This document shows, one piece after another, positions 1 to 14,065 of a stretch of 64,000 bases of DNA. Source of the DNA: Lates calcarifer (Eukaryota > Chordata > Actinopteri > Centropomidae); NCBI RefSeq assembly GCF_001640805.2, contig NC_066845.1:18540307-18604306 (forward strand), written 5' to 3'. The translations under genes and the position numbers were made by a program. The number at the start of each line of letters is the position of its first letter. The stretch's first letter is position 1. The notes beneath the pieces were generated by a model. The model saw nothing but the letters and a program-made list of their open reading frames with translations. It did not search any database and was not told the DNA's origin.

Positions 1-262
1 CTAAGACTTTGCTGCTTTTTCTTAGGATGCAAACCTCTTTTCTAAGTTGAACCAATAGGACTAGGATCCATCTGTTTCTCGTTTTCACTGCTTGTAGATC
101 GACCCAGTGAAGCCAGGCCAGAATAAATCTGTTGACTCTGTCCATGCTGGCTCCAGATACAGCCTGCTACCTTCATGCTTCTTTTCAATGTGTATTTGAA
201 ACCCAAGTATCACTTTCTGTGCCGTGAACACAATGTGCTTTCATCTCTAACAACATCACTGC

Positions 263-264
<2 letters not shown>

Positions 265-307
<43 letters not shown>
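265..307. repeat. (TG)n microsatellite
   Basis: An uninterrupted TG run of about 21 units, followed by an interrupted T-rich tail. Confidence 0.95.
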
Positions 308-310
<3 letters not shown>

Positions 311-628
311 TGTACTATAAATTTACTTTTATATTTTGTGGTATTTTAGTATAATTAGCTATTACAGTATGTATGTGTGTGGTCAAGCATATATACACTA
401 TATTTGAGTGAGAATCACTGGGTAGTTTATAATTATACATATGTATGCTTTTGAATGTGTGTTTGTGTGTGTGAGAGGAAGGAAGGGAGTTTAGCCTCTG
501 CAACAACACTGCACTGGAATGTTAATTGGTATGACTGGTCTGCCTCACAGATAAGACAAGGCCGCTTTTAATAAACCAAAGATCAGGATGTCCCACTGTC
601 TCGCCCCACAGAGGCAAGGCAGAGGAAG

Positions 629-631
<3 letters not shown>

Positions 632-669
<38 letters not shown>

Positions 670-684
670 ACGCACGCACGCATG
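632..684. repeat. (TG)n microsatellite with CACG tail
   Basis: About 18 TG units followed by three CACG units and CATG, an alternating purine-pyrimidine stretch throughout. Confidence 0.95.
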
Positions 685-1530
685 TGTTTGGAGCGGTGTT
701 TGCTAGAATCCTTCCTTTTCCTTTCCTGCCTCCCTCCCACTCAACTCCACATCTTGCTGCCTCATAACAAATAGAAAAACAGAAATATTTCAGAGCGTGA
801 GGTGATTCAGGGGGAGACTCAAAGCGCATGTATTATTAAGACTGGAGTGGCAAGGTTTTGAAGTTATGCTAATGAGGAGCCTTTTAGGTGCTACAAATCT
901 AACCGATATTTGAATAATTTCTCTGCCAGTCCCCCCTCTTCTCCCCCCTTCTTTCTCTTTTCCATCTTCTTTTCATTCTACAAGAGTCACACATTCAAGG
1001 ACGCAGTGTTGGCATGAAGCTGTCTTCATGCTGTTAAAGGGAGGTGATGGTAGATTAAACAGCAGCTACAGAAATCTCAGCTCAGACCTCTGACTGGAGG
1101 CTTCTGCTTCCATGTGCAACCTATAATAAACAACTCATTTTATGTTTACCTCCTCCTCCCTTCCATATATGCATGTCTATACAGAAGACATATTAAATAT
1201 AGACTGATATTAGATAAACTATGTATGAATGTATGCATACAAATGCACACATATAACCCCACACATCATCCCTTATACTTCAGTAGAACTGAATCACAGC
1301 ATCTAATCATAAAAAAACAAATCATGAATATCATAGAATCATGAGTTTTAGCTATCATGGTGATTTTGGGTGGCATCCTAACAGTCAAGCAGTGTAGTAT
1401 GTAGTATTGATCAAATATGCAATGAAAAGATCAAAGGTCAGGTTAAAAGCCAGCAGGTAGAAATTCAGGGACATCAGGCTCAGTGAAATGTGAAAAGTTA
1501 AAACCCTCATGGCTGAATTTTGAATTTGTT

Positions 1531-2120
1531 TTAAACAAGATAGAGATTTTTTTGCAGATGCCAGAGAATTATGGTCCTGAGGACAGGCAAGCGAGGTGAC
1601 AGTTTTGGGGTTTTGGTTGAGAGAAACAGTCTAATCTTTGACACGTTTCTAAGATGCAGAAAGCAGGACTGAACCATGGATTTCATGTGTGTATCTAGGC
1701 TGAGGGTGCAGTTAATGATGACACCAAGATTCTTGCAATGGGGGATTACAGAATGAGACTGCGTACCAAGAGAATTTGAAGATAAAATATTTGCACTGTC
1801 TGGAACTATGATTAGTGTCTCTGTCTTATTACTATTTAGCTGGAGGAAATTCTGAGACATCCACTTGTGAAAGGCAGTTTCGGAGCGATAAAACTTTCTG
1901 AAAGTGGTTTGCAGGGTCACAGCTTTGATAAATGTGAGTGCCTCTACTGTGTAGAAGTGGAAACTGATATTATGTTATGCACATAAGGTGACCTAAATCA
2001 AGCATGTAAATGAGAAAAAGGATTGGGCCAAGCACAGAGCCTTGCGGCACCTTACACTGCATACCTATTGTGGCTGTCGTAGCATTTACACTACCTTAAC
2101 AGAAACACCTGTCTTAGAAC
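1531..2120 (-). mobile_element. degenerate LINE fragment (L2/CR1/Rex-like reverse transcriptase)
   Basis: Read on the minus strand, 2050-2021 encodes VPQGSVLGPI, the conserved reverse transcriptase block, followed by an LFLIYM run. About 65 bases on, the catalytic YADD position reads Tyr-Thr-Val-Glu (1953-1942), so the active site is lost. Then come the C-terminal RT signatures WMSQNFLQLNSNKTE (from 1863) and LGVIINCTLSLD, typical of fish L2/CR1-type LINEs, ending in degraded sequence near 1531. Only about 0.6 kb of a multi-kilobase element is left, with no endonuclease domain. It is a dead 5'-truncated copy. Confidence 0.8.
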
Positions 2121-2539
2121 ATAATGTTTCAGTAATGCCTGAAGGGAATAAATAAAAGTGAAATGGTCAAAATCAGTGGAGAGTCACTACTTACATTGCA
2201 TGTGCAGTATATGCAATATCATGCAAGTATATTAAAAGACTGGGAATTAAAATATCTGGAGAACAGTCAACATATTGGTCCCTATGAGGAGGTTGATGTG
2301 TGACTATATAAAGTACACCTAGATTTCTCATTCACATCCACTTCAGTCACATTTAATCAGTCTGCGGCTGCACTGTCTGTGAAGGGTGATGTGTGTTGGA
2401 TGCTACCTGCATAATGCATAGAATGTGTGTGTATGTGCCATTGATCACAGTTCCCACAGTTTCCTTTTATGAAGTATATGTCACCTACAGGTTAGATATG
2501 CAAAACCAAATGTTGCTTCTACAACTTTAGATGTTGTAT

Positions 2540-2541
<2 letters not shown>

Positions 2542-2578
<37 letters not shown>
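2542..2578. repeat. (AC)n microsatellite
   Basis: A pure AC run of about 18 units. Confidence 0.95.
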
Positions 2579-2583
<5 letters not shown>

Positions 2584-3535
2584 GGCCAGCTTCCTGGACT
2601 TCAATAGTAAGGCTGTAGTCTATATCATTACGCTTCAGAGTGTGTTGCTCTCTCTACACCCAGAGGCAGAATGTAATGAGTTGAAATAAGAGCTAAAGCA
2701 ACTGTGTTTGGACTCTGCAATCTTCCAGTGCTTCCAGTGTCAATATGCTCTCCCACATTTGATTTGGTGAGCTCTACAAGTCATTTTGGAGTACCAGCAC
2801 TCTGACTGCTGTTATTGATTTATGTGAAACAGGGCCAGGGATTATACTGTTGTAGAAACAGTGTAAACTCCACGTTGTGGACGCTGTGGCTTTCACTGTA
2901 AGTAATAACTAAAAATTGCAGGAGTGTGTTCACAGATGCTGAAATGAATTCTGTGTGTTTTGTGTATACTTCATTCAGAGTTGGAGATGTGCAGTGTTCA
3001 TTGTCATTGATCTACTTCAGCTCATCTTAAGTTCCTGCTAATCTAAATTTGGAGAATTTTACTGACCTGTGATGTGCCAGTGTAAAGCAGTCTCAGATGC
3101 TCTCCCACAAAGCTGATCATTAAATTCTTTGGAGAGCTGTTTTGAATATTGAGTGAGTATGCAGTTTCAGTCCATAACTCTCAACTTTTAAAACCCTCTT
3201 AAAAATATATTGCTTTTAACCCATTACAGATGTCCATAGAGAATCAGCTGTCCATAAAACAGAAGGATATAAAGGAAATTTTGTTGTTTTCCTCATCTTC
3301 ACCTGTTTTAGGGGTAATATTTAGTTTCAGATTAAAGGAATATTTCAGCATACAGCAACAGAATGGGTCCCATTGGTCAAGGTTCAACTGCAAGGAAATG
3401 TCCATCAGGCAACAAATATCTGCGTGTGTGTGTGTATGTAAATTGTGTAAAATTAGTGTAAATTTTTGTATTATTTGTATTATTTGTGTACATTTTGTAT
3501 TTCTTATTGTATATACCTTTCTTCTATAGTGCACT

Positions 3536-3619
3536 GTTTGTCTTTGAGGAGCACCCACAATTTTGTTGTACTTAACTGTACAGTGACAATGAAAGCCTAT
3601 TCTATTCTATTCTATTCTA
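3536..3619 (+). mobile_element. 3' end of a LINE with TCTAT tail
   Basis: The sequence TTTTGTTGTAC, then TGTACAGTGACAATGAAAG, then about four and a half copies of the pentamer TCTAT, matches the 3' terminus seen on many teleost LINE insertions, where the tail is a short tandem repeat. The body upstream (about 3430-3535) is AT-rich and not assignable. The family name is uncertain. Confidence 0.5.
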
Positions 3620-6600
3620 AATATACAGGTGTGTGAGTGTGTGTTTGTGTGAGAATTTGTACAATGTCAAATTGGCAGTACTTTGCCACCCTCTCAAATG
3701 CTGTAATTGTAGAGAACAGGGAGGGGGCCTCACTTGAGTACATGAGCTCTAATTTTCACAAGCTCAATGGTGAAGTGACCTGCAGAAATATCCCCTATTA
3801 TCTCCAGCACAAACAGCAGACCAATGCAAATGAAGAGCACTTTGTATGTGAAGGGTGCACACTTGGGTCAAAAAGGACTTTGCTGTCATGCTGTCATGAT
3901 GATGTATCATGTGACTCACAGCACTTTTGGCCACACACCGGAAAATGTCAAATGTAGATGTATTTATTAATCTGATTGAGTGCACTGTATATTTTCCAGT
4001 CACAGTCAGATACAGTGTATTCACAATCATTCACAACCAAAGGACCTGGCCAGAACAAGCATAGTCTTTCACCAAGCAGCTCCACTGATACAGTGGGGAG
4101 GTCAAAGAGCCTAGACAAAGGGCAACTTGTCAACATGTGCCTAAATTTTCCAACTATTATCTGCTGTCTGATTCATTACGTTCAAGTAACCAACAGGGGA
4201 GGATCTAAACATACAGTAACACTGTGACATTTTCCAGACAGGAGCTGATTTTGTTTGATTGCTGATGGGTGGCGATTTCTCCCTTCACTGACTCCTAGTA
4301 TGGACCCACAGTGAGACCTCTAGATAGACCACACATGGAGGTGGAAAGGGGAGGTGAAGGTGGTTGGAGTCTTGGCCTCTCAGCTATTGATCTCTGTCAT
4401 CCTTTTCAGATGGCTGCTCTGTAGATTTCATTCCCTAGGCCTTTGTCATTTTAGACCACTAGCTAAAGACCTGAGGCTCCTATAGGCTTCTATATAAATT
4501 GTGGCCCTAGGGTGTAATGTGAAACACATAAACTGTCGATTTGGAAGTTTGTTGACCAAAGACAGCTGAAATTCTGACAGTGACTGAAAATTGACAGAAC
4601 AAACCAAAATAACCAGTTGTTATCTTGAAATGATCCAGAATACTGTATACTACAGTGCGGTATGAGCCATTTTTGAATGAAGTAAAACCAAAAACATTAG
4701 CACAGAAGGATGGCACATGTTGATGGTATTTTTCCTTTCTTGGTTTATATTGAAGTGCTACAATCCACAAGGTATTCATCACACAATCTGACTGTCAGAG
4801 ATTGCTACCAAGATTTTATTAGACTTGTCTCACATAGTGTGACATGCAATGACCCCGCAGGATTTCTGTTATTGCAGTCTATAGGACCGACCTGTCTGAG
4901 AGTCTGATTGTGTATAGCTTGGGTTAAGCCTTAAATGATGAGGCTAGCTCATGGTCAGTGACCAAGAAATACATAGTATTTCATCCAACAGGGACTGAGT
5001 GATATAGTTTTTTTTTTAATCTGCAATGACTTTTCTTGCATTTCCATTTGAAAAAGTACTCCAAGCTGTGTTACAACAGCTTATGATGGTAATTTCTTCA
5101 GCATATTCTCTTGGATGGGTTAAGCTCAGAAAAACTTTACATTCTTGTAACATAGGCTTTCCATTCAACTTAAAATTAATATGACAGAAATATCATCAAG
5201 GTTATTTTATCACACTTGAGTTGGCTTCTGCAGAGACATTACACAGCTGTTGTCGCAATTGTCATAGTACTGCCACTGATGAGCAAATTGATCTCTATAG
5301 GTAAAAATTGGTGGGGTGGCTCTTTAATATCACCATTAGAAAAAAGAAGATAAAGAAATTCCCAAATACAACTGGTGAAATCGTGCATTATATCCATTTC
5401 AGAGGTGGTGATATTCCATATATGTAAAAGGGCCAGTTGGTATATATTAGTCTAATCTACACCTGTTCTCCACAGCTAGATGATATGAAACAGTTAGGGA
5501 ACATGAATTGCTCTAAAACAAAGTCAAACCAGCCTCTGAGGTTCTCAGATTAAAGGACCCCTCTGTCATTCGCTCTTCTTCTCTCTTCCTTTGAATGAAG
5601 GAAACAGAGTTGGACCAGGGTTGACCGCTCTCTCTGTTCCCCCTCACCTTCATTGTCCTCCCTTTATGCTCTTGCTAAACGCCACTGATGGCATCACTGC
5701 TCACATAGATCGCCCCTCTGTTCTTCCCCCGTCCCCCAAAGACCCGGCGTCGCCACTGAATGGCCGGGGCGTCAAAAGAAGTGGAAAACAAAGTTCGGAA
5801 GTATTAGTGTTACTTCCCTCATCCCCTGGGATACAGAGGGAGAATCAATAGTTTTTCATTAACCTGTCTTCCTCCCTGTAAACGAGTAGGTCTAGCCTCG
5901 GGTGCCAGTAAATGCTCCAGCAGAGATAGTGTTGGAGGATGATATCTCTCTCTCTTTTACACTTGCACACATATACACTCTCCCTCTGTTATTGGCACAT
6001 TGTTTGGAAAAAGCAGTGTTAAACCAAGCCATTAAAAGAAAATGGACATTTTCAATATTTGTACAAAATATGCGGGGGTGTTGAGCAATTTTAAGTGCTT
6101 TTGCTAAATTTGTGCTTTGTTTCTGTTTTACATTTTTGTCAAGTTGACCAATCAATGACCAAGTCATTTAACACCTGCTGCCCTTTATACTGTATGCGAT
6201 GGGGGTGCTGAAATATTTATGAACTGATCAGGGTTCAGCCTAAGCTCTAAAATTGCTTCTCTTCACTTTACAGTGTTTCCCTTACCACAAAAATACATAT
6301 GTCAGTAGAAATAAGTCTATTCATTTAGGTTTCCTTTTACAGCTTATCTTAACAAGCTCAACAAACCCATCATTTTTCTCCTTCATTTGCCTGTGAGATT
6401 TATTGAAATAAAGAAACTGACTTTCTAAGAGTGAGCGATAAGGTGATGTGGAGTTAATGCGTAGTGAACTAGCTACTCACCAACCTGCTGCATGGAAACC
6501 AAAATGAAAATCTTTCTCTCCTATGTAATCACAAGCCAAAATGTTGGTCAGGATATCTTAGTTTTTCTTAAAGTTAGAAGAGATGTATCCATATTATCCA

Positions 6601-8530
6601 TGTGTAAATCCAGGCCTATAATAATAATAATAATGAAAAAAAGTAACTCAAACCATTAAACCTACATTGGACGTTGTAGCCTCAATCTGGAGCTTCATGT
6701 GTTCTCTCTCATTTAGTACATTTCTCCTTCTCTCCCTGACAGATCAGTTGTATCTCACATCTCTGTGTCTAGAAACAATGTAGCCAGTGTTGGGAAATGA
6801 CTTTGTGTCTTGTACAGTGCCAACCTCGCCTCTGTAAAAAATTAATCTCTCTTTTCCTATGTTGGCTTGCACACTGTGTCCCAGGAGTTGTAAACACGAG
6901 GTGATACAGCCTTATATTCGCTGTTAATGTTATTTGTTTCACTCAAGGCTCTCCAAGGACCAGAGCTAGTGGCACGTGCTGGAAAACAGCATCTGTCACA
7001 CCTGAGTGTGGGAAAGTGGTGTGTTTTGTTCATGCACACCTGCTGCAGTCTTTGCAGCTGGCATTGTGAACAAGTGCTGTGGTGACTGAGGTGCAGCAGA
7101 GTGGGTTTTATCTGGGAATGCATAACTACCACTGCTTCCACAGGAAGCCCAGACAGATTCCCTTATCTGATCTATAAAGACAAGGAAATAAAAAACGCTG
7201 AACTCACTGTGATGAGAAGCCAAACATGGAAGTGGTGCAGAGGTTCAATCATTTCTCACAGAGAACAACTGGTGAAATAATGAGTTCAAATTATCCAAGA
7301 TGGAGAACTGATTCAGAGGAGGTGATTATCACAGCCAATGAAGGCTGAAATTGAGCAGATGATTAGCAATGAATGCATTATTAATGCTCATACAAGTGTG
7401 TGCAATACAGGGAGTTATGCTGCTTGTACAAAATGTTTGTCTCAGACCACAATGGCAACCATAATTAACTGGGGATCAGGAAACCTGTTGTGACACAAAG
7501 CCCACAAGTCAATCAAGCAAAGAGGCTACACTGACTTGTCCAGCCTTTAATGCCTATCAAAAACCTTCAATATTTTGCAAACCAACCAGATTTTTAGAAT
7601 AGAAAAGGACCTACGAATCAGGTTGGTGACCTGCCAAAGTGGCTGGTAGAGCAGACAGATTTACTGGCTGCATCCAAAGTTTATCAGCATTTGGCTGGTG
7701 GTAATTTGCTGCCCTGAAGGGGAGATGAAGGCAGGATGAATGCCACAGTGTCGCCTGGATCCAGATGGCCCAAGACAGAGAGGGATGGATACAAGCACTT
7801 TATCAGCAGCCTATGTTCCATAAGGCACTCAAAGGCTCAAGTACAAACAAAGGCAACTATATGTAGGTTTGCCAAAGTTCGCCATTCATTTCACTTTATG
7901 CTCTGTTGCCTGTATGACAATAGAATACTCATTGTTGAGTGGTTGTGCATAGTGTTACATACTTTGTCTGCTGCTTGGGAGGAAATGGAAACTTTAAATC
8001 AAAGCTACATTGTGCACCCTCGATCAGACTTTATTGAATGATAAAATAACATGCTGGCAGAGTACATTTGTTAAAGACTAATTTGTACCTCATTGTTTAA
8101 TTTCAGTCATCACATGCTTCACTTATTTCTCACTGGTGGAAACTGGGAATAGTATGTACACAGAGGTTTGGGGCTGGTTTCCCACCACATCTGCTGTTTT
8201 GCGGTTCATCTCTCATCCACAGTAGTGGTGATTTTTTTATATTTGGTGTTGATACAGTGGTTTGCTTTAGCTGGCTATTTTTTTTCTACTTCTTCTGCAG
8301 GCTGTGATTTCTGCTCAAAAACTGCTTTATTTGCTCACACAAAACACTCTTCCACAGTCATAGGCTTCAATGATTAATGCACGCTGACCCATGGGGGTCA
8401 GTAGTCAAACTTCTACATTCATATTTGAAATCTCAGCAAGTAAATTCTGAACAGTGTGCAATGCAGAAAAGGCTTTGTAATTATTTATGAGTTGTTTGTA
8501 ATTTAAGCGCTTTATAAACAGTCAAGGCAT

Positions 8531-8790
8531 GGCAAATTTATTTATATAGGTCTTTTCATACAAAAGGCAATTCAAAGGGTTTTACATGATGCATAAAAGG
8601 GCATTTAAGATGAAATAAAGCCTGAAGTAGAGAAATTAAATGGAACACAAGAAATATAGGCCAAAGACCAACTTGAAGTTGGCTGGAATTTTAGTAAAAT
8701 ACAAAAAGAACAGAAAAGTTTTAAACATGCATTTAATAGTAGTCATATTTGGGGCAAATTATCTGCTCAAAGTCTGTTCTTAAAGCACAA
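8531..8790. repeat. interspersed repeat with TTTATTTATATAG start
   Basis: GGCAAATTTATTTATATAGG, then CAAAAGGCAATTCAAAGGG, TTTTACATGATGCATAAAAG matches a frequent fish repeat (consensus includes GGCAATTCAAAGTGCTTTACA), often found at LINE 3' regions. The downstream part is A-rich and diverged. Confidence 0.5.
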
Positions 8791-9045
8791 AATAGAGACA
8801 CGTAAGATGATAAGGGGCTGTTCAAATCAAAAAGAGTGATTTCTTACTCACTTCAGTGTTTTTTACAACAATCAGTGAAGCAGAAGGAGAGAGAACACAA
8901 AAAGCTTAATCAGGTTTATCAAATTTCAGTTTTTATGAAAGCTTACTGCTGTGATATCATTATCAAACAAAATAAAATCATTGGACTTATTATTCAAAGC
9001 TCTTCATCTTTAGAACCTGTTCATTTCTGACATTATCCTACTGTC

Positions 9046-9447
9046 AGTGATGGTGAAAGTATTCAGATCCTCTCTATAAGTAAAAGCAAAATTACCACGC
9101 TGAAAAAATACTCCATTAAAGGGAAAAGTCCTGCATTAAAATAGACATACTGTGTAGAGAAGTATTGAGAAGCATATTACTAGTACAGCTAGTAATTATC
9201 CAAAGTAAAAGTAGAAGTGCAGCCAAATTGCTGTCTGTTTTATACAATTGGTATATCATAAAATTACTATGTATGACTCACTTAAAGTTTGTATCTATTC
9301 TAGGTTGAGCTAGGCAAGAAAGCGAAAAATGTCAAACTCTTCCTGCAAATAAATGTAATGGAGTACAATTTTTTTCCATTTCCATTTGGAATAAAAGTAT
9401 AATGTTAAGTACAAGCATCTCAAAATTATCCTTAAGTATGATAATTA
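9046..9447 (+). mobile_element. non-autonomous DNA element (AAGTATTCAGATCC type)
   Basis: The left end reads GGTGAAAGTATTCAGATCC, and TACTCCATTAAAG and AAAAGTCCTGCATTAAAA follow at the expected spacing. The right end has GTACAAGCATCTCAAAATTA and TCCTTAAGTA. These blocks match a very common teleost MITE whose ends contain AAGTACA/TGTACTT runs. It is diverged, with indels, and codes for nothing. Confidence 0.55.
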
Positions 9448-9518
9448 AGGAGCTATTAGTAAGTTTTAGCCAATGTTAGCATGAACACCTCTTTACTTAC
9501 CAGTCTAGGAACTTCATT

Positions 9519-9825
9519 CCTTTACTTGCCAAGAGCTGCCTCCAGCAGTGGAAAGCAATGCCAATATTTTGCCTCTAGGTCTATCACTTCTTTTCTTCTA
9601 CTTTAATTAGCATGCAAACTATCTAAGTCTTGGCCCATCTCGTTACTTTCCAACTCACTGTAGTGTCCAGACTGCCCTGAGGAAATAGCACTGCTCAGAG
9701 AGCGTATTCTGACCTATTGTATTTTAAAAACAACAATGACTGAAGCTCTTGGCAACCGACCATCACTACCTCCCACTCTTGGCAACATTTGACGACAGAG
9801 GAAAATTACAAATAGCTCTTGTAAG
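9519..9825. repeat. interspersed repeat with TTTACTTGCCAAGAGCT ends, copy 1
   Basis: It shares blocks in order with 18470-18767: TTTACTTGCCAAGAGCTG, then CCAGACTGCCCTGA, then TAGCACTGCTCA, then GAAGCTCTTGGCAA, then ACATTTGACG.CAGAG. The CTTGCCAAGAGCT and AGCTCTTGGCAA blocks are inverted repeats of each other. This suggests a MITE-like element of about 0.2-0.3 kb. The superfamily is unknown. Confidence 0.6.
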
Positions 9826-12395
9826 AAAAACTGTGAGGAGCTGTTGTGAGCTGTCAGTAGTAGCAGCAGCTGTAATATCCCCAAGACTAATTCCTGTATG
9901 TTTACGGTGCTTGGTAGTTGAAGTGACTCATGTTTCAATTTTTTATTTATTATTTAATGCATCATGGACACCCAAGGAGTCTCCTTGTTTTAAGATGTTT
10001 TGGCAGTGAGAGGGGCGGAGCAGTCTGACTCAGTGGGACACTCTGGGGATCATATGCAGCATGAACTCATCTAACAGCTTCCTGAGAGATGAATCTTGTG
10101 TGATCCAGACTGCACATCAGTATGGGTAACCTGACTAGCTCGAGTCATGCACCGTACTCTGTGCAGTGCTGTGCCCTGGAGGGAGCCCCAAAATAAGATG
10201 CCTGAGTGTGGAAAATGAACGAGGGCGTCTGCATAACTGCAACTTATGAATGCCAGATTCAGCCTTGCATGACTGATACTAAGAAGCTGAAGGAGAACTG
10301 CAACCTCTGTCACTTCACATACCCTCTGTGATCTTTACACTAATTAGGAGTTCTTTGTTTGTATCAACTTACATTTGGGATTTATGCAGAGTGAGAAGTC
10401 TGTTACAGATTTAACTGTCAGCACTTTGATCAAAGTGATTTCAATGAGGCCTCCTGTCTAAGCAAGCATGCTCACACTCTCTCCCAGCTAAGATACAAGC
10501 CTAATTTGTGTTTTGTTTTGGCGAAACCCTACAGCTGCCGACTCTCAACCAGCCGAAGAGCCTCACAGTGACAGGCCATTCAAGCTCTGATTAAGATGCT
10601 GTACATGAATCATTTTCAAATTGGATGACCATGTCCTTAGTTTGCCTTTATATCCTTATACAAATCTTTAATTGCCATTCCGACAATGCTCTTTGATTTG
10701 GACAGCTATGTGCTATTGACTCCATGTCAGAAATCATTTGGCTCATTTACTGTGCAAAACAAAGCAGTCCCATAGTCCTGTAGTGTATTGTCTGCCTGTT
10801 GTTTTTGAAAGCATGAAGCACATTTATCTATGTTCTGATTTGATTGTGCAAATATGATACAGATTGATTGAAAGCTGATATCCATTTAAAAATCTGTCTT
10901 TGAATTTTATCTTTGTTATCAAAAGCATGACTCAGCTCCTTTGACTGTATTTGTCTTCTCAATGAGTTTTGAATGATGTGTTATCGCTGCTCTGTTAGAC
11001 CTGTTTCACTTCCATTTGCACCACAAAGAAGTCCCTCTTTACTAATCAATACTGTGCATTGTGTGTCCAATCACGTTTCTTGTTAAACACTGTGACAACC
11101 CTGAAAAAGAGCTTTCCAAATCCAAATGTGGCAAATGACCTCCTTAACAATCTGTCAATACTCACTATGGACCTGTTAAGTGTAAATCTTTGATTTTTAG
11201 CTTTTTTTTTCTTGCCGTTTTGTTTTTGGTTTTGTGTCATTAGACCTTATCAGAGTGTTTTCTCACAGGTGTTGCCAGGCTGCATGCCAGCATTGCTTAT
11301 TGTCATCGAGACAGATTGTCCACAAGCGTGCGGCAGGTTATCCTTGTTTATGAATGAAGGCGGACATGCACCAGTTCAATCAATGCCAGTTACGTCTCGG
11401 CTCATTTCTCTCTCCTCCACCACCTCCTCTTCATCCTGAGGGTTTTCACCTCTTCCTCCTCCTGCATGTGCAGAATTCCAGTAGCTTTGCTAACACACAC
11501 ACAAAGTAATCCAGCTATTGGCCATACTTCGGTCTGGGTCTTATTTGGATTAAGCTGTTTACACATATCTTTGATGCTGTGTGATTGAGTCTCACAGCAG
11601 TCTCTTGCTATGAATAAACCAATTACTGGAGGACTGTAGTCCATTCCTCCTCCTTTGACTGTGTAGTAGTTACCTGTAATACATGGAATGTAAGTAAACA
11701 TCTTTATCCTCTCTGAAGTATGAACTGTAATCCACAAACATTCTAGCAATTTTACTTTTTTCATAAAAGTTGCTTCAATAGTCTGCCTTAGGACATATCA
11801 AATTTCCACAGCATTTCCTAAATAGCCCAAGCATATCTAAACAATGACACCATCAGTAAAGGTACGCACAAGATTACAACTTTCTTAATTAGTTTTTGTG
11901 TAATGTGTGAGACTCAATCAACAGGAAGTAAAGCTACACTTTGATTAAGGTCATTTTAAAGCAGCAGACTGGATCCTGAAGAAAGACTTTTAAAAGCTTC
12001 ACAGAATACACAGGCAATAGTACCTAAATAATGTGGTAAAAATGGCTTTAGTTTGGTGTAATGCTGTAATTAGCAACCCTGTGTCCTTGCAGTTATGCTT
12101 ACCTACTTTTAATATGCAATGCCACACAGATTACAACATTCGGACAGCATTCACTGAGAGCTATTTTTTTTTTTTTTTATTTTATATTCTGCAAATATTT
12201 GCTCTTGCTGTACAGCATCCATCCATAGTAACTAAAACATTGTAAACATTGTTATGGCAAAGTTGAGGCATTCACAGCACTTAGATAAGATTGTTATGAT
12301 CATGGTCTTCAACAAACCTGGATTGTTTCCTACCCTTATAGGTGCTATATGTTTTTTATATCTATAGTTTTTGCTATCGCTACATAGGCAGTGTT

Positions 12396-12506
12396 AGCTG
12401 TTTACTTACCAAGTCCAACACGAGAGTATGAAGAAGTTGCTTTGTCCAGATGGCGTATTCTAGCCTCTTGTAAACAATGGCTGAAGCTCTTGGTAAGTAA
12501 ACGGCT
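12396..12506. repeat. short inverted-repeat element, same family as 9519 and 18470
   Basis: AGCTGTTTACTTACCAAG at 12396-12413 and CTTGGTAAGTAAACGGCT at 12489-12506 are inverted repeats matching at 17 of 18 positions. Between them GGCGTATTCTAGCCTCTTG and ACAATGGCTGAAGCTCTTGG match the right-hand part of the two longer copies. This 111-base form is an internally deleted relative with better-preserved ends. Confidence 0.65.
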
Positions 12507-14065
12507 GGCTGTGTAGCAATTGCAAAAACTTACATACTTCCATATAGCACCACCCACATCCCTACAACTTCCATACTGCACAAAAATGTGGCTTCACTCA
12601 AAAAAAGAAGAAAACATCACCCACACAAAAGTTATATTACTTCCAATATGTTTTTGGTAAAACTGATTAGTAGTGTATTCATGTAATTTCTAGGAGATTA
12701 GAGACCTCTGCAGTCAAACTTTGTGTAATGATGCAAGCAGATAAACACAGCAATGTTACAGATATCATGTCTAGAGGGGTTTTGTATTAGTAGTAGGCTA
12801 ATTTCTGACATTTTTTGACCAGAAATGTAATGATGATACAATTTGCATAAAAAATCTGAAAGCAGTATGTTCTTCTCATGACACAGAAACAACAGGTAAA
12901 GGGAAAAAAGGGCCAAACAATGCTTAAATTCTACAAGGATTGTCATCAAGTCAAACACAGATACAATTTTTTGAGTGGACTTCCCTAGTGTCTTTATCTA
13001 TCACTACTGAAACAGACAAGCACCCCTTGCAAGTGGGAGTTATGCACACTGTTGAATAGAGAAAGAAAAAGGGATTTTTAACAGTATTTTAAGTCATGAT
13101 ATAAGTTTAATTTATCCAAAGCTTGGCCACTTTCATAAGACTCTGACCCCGATGACCTCAGTTTGCTCATGTGTTAATTTGTTTACTTTAACAGTTATGT
13201 GTTCTAACATTTCACCTCTTACAGGGTGACTGTATTAATTCTTACACTGTGGCATGTGTGTGTGTGCGTGTGTGTTTGTATTTGTATTTGCTGCCATGCC
13301 TCCAACACAGTCCCCTTGAAAAGAGCAGTGGTACATTTTATCCCAGGAGGGGGCAATGCTCTGACCCCAGAGGGGAGCTATGGCAGTGCAGGGTCAATGG
13401 AGATGTACCGCCTCAGCTGCACAATCTGACAGACCTAATGCAGCTATTTGTAATGGGATTCTCTCCCTTCAGCTCCGGCCCTGTTATCAGTGGCCAAGCA
13501 AGCTCGCTGCAGCATGGCTGAGGCCAGCTCATCAGTACACTGTTCTCCCAGTGTCTTCTGGGTGTTGAACAAATGACCACATTAGGCTCAGTGGACTGTG
13601 ACTGTGGCATTAAGGCTGTTTTTTTTTTTTACAATAATGGATTGATTATTTGTAAAGAAACACAGGTGTCAGTGTTTGGGACAAGATGCATTTTTGGTAC
13701 TTCTTTTATGTTCTAACATAAATACACCATATGGTGCATCCAGGCACCCTCGTAATAATCAGCATATCAAACTCGCATTTAACTTATGTGATTTTGATAT
13801 ACGGAGTCTATACTGAGTATACTGAGAAGAAAGAAAACATAAATGAAAATTTGATTTTATTTTTCCATATATTGATTGTTTGCTTTATAGTTATCATAAT
13901 TTTCCCATAGATCCCATCAGTATATTACAACACTTCGTGTGCACAAATGCATAGTGAGAACATTTATAATAGTTTTATGGCATGAAAGATTATACTTACT
14001 CCAAACAAAGAACAGAGACATTGCTGCAGTTTCAAGCTGTCAGTTCTTCTTTAAAAGCATCGTTA

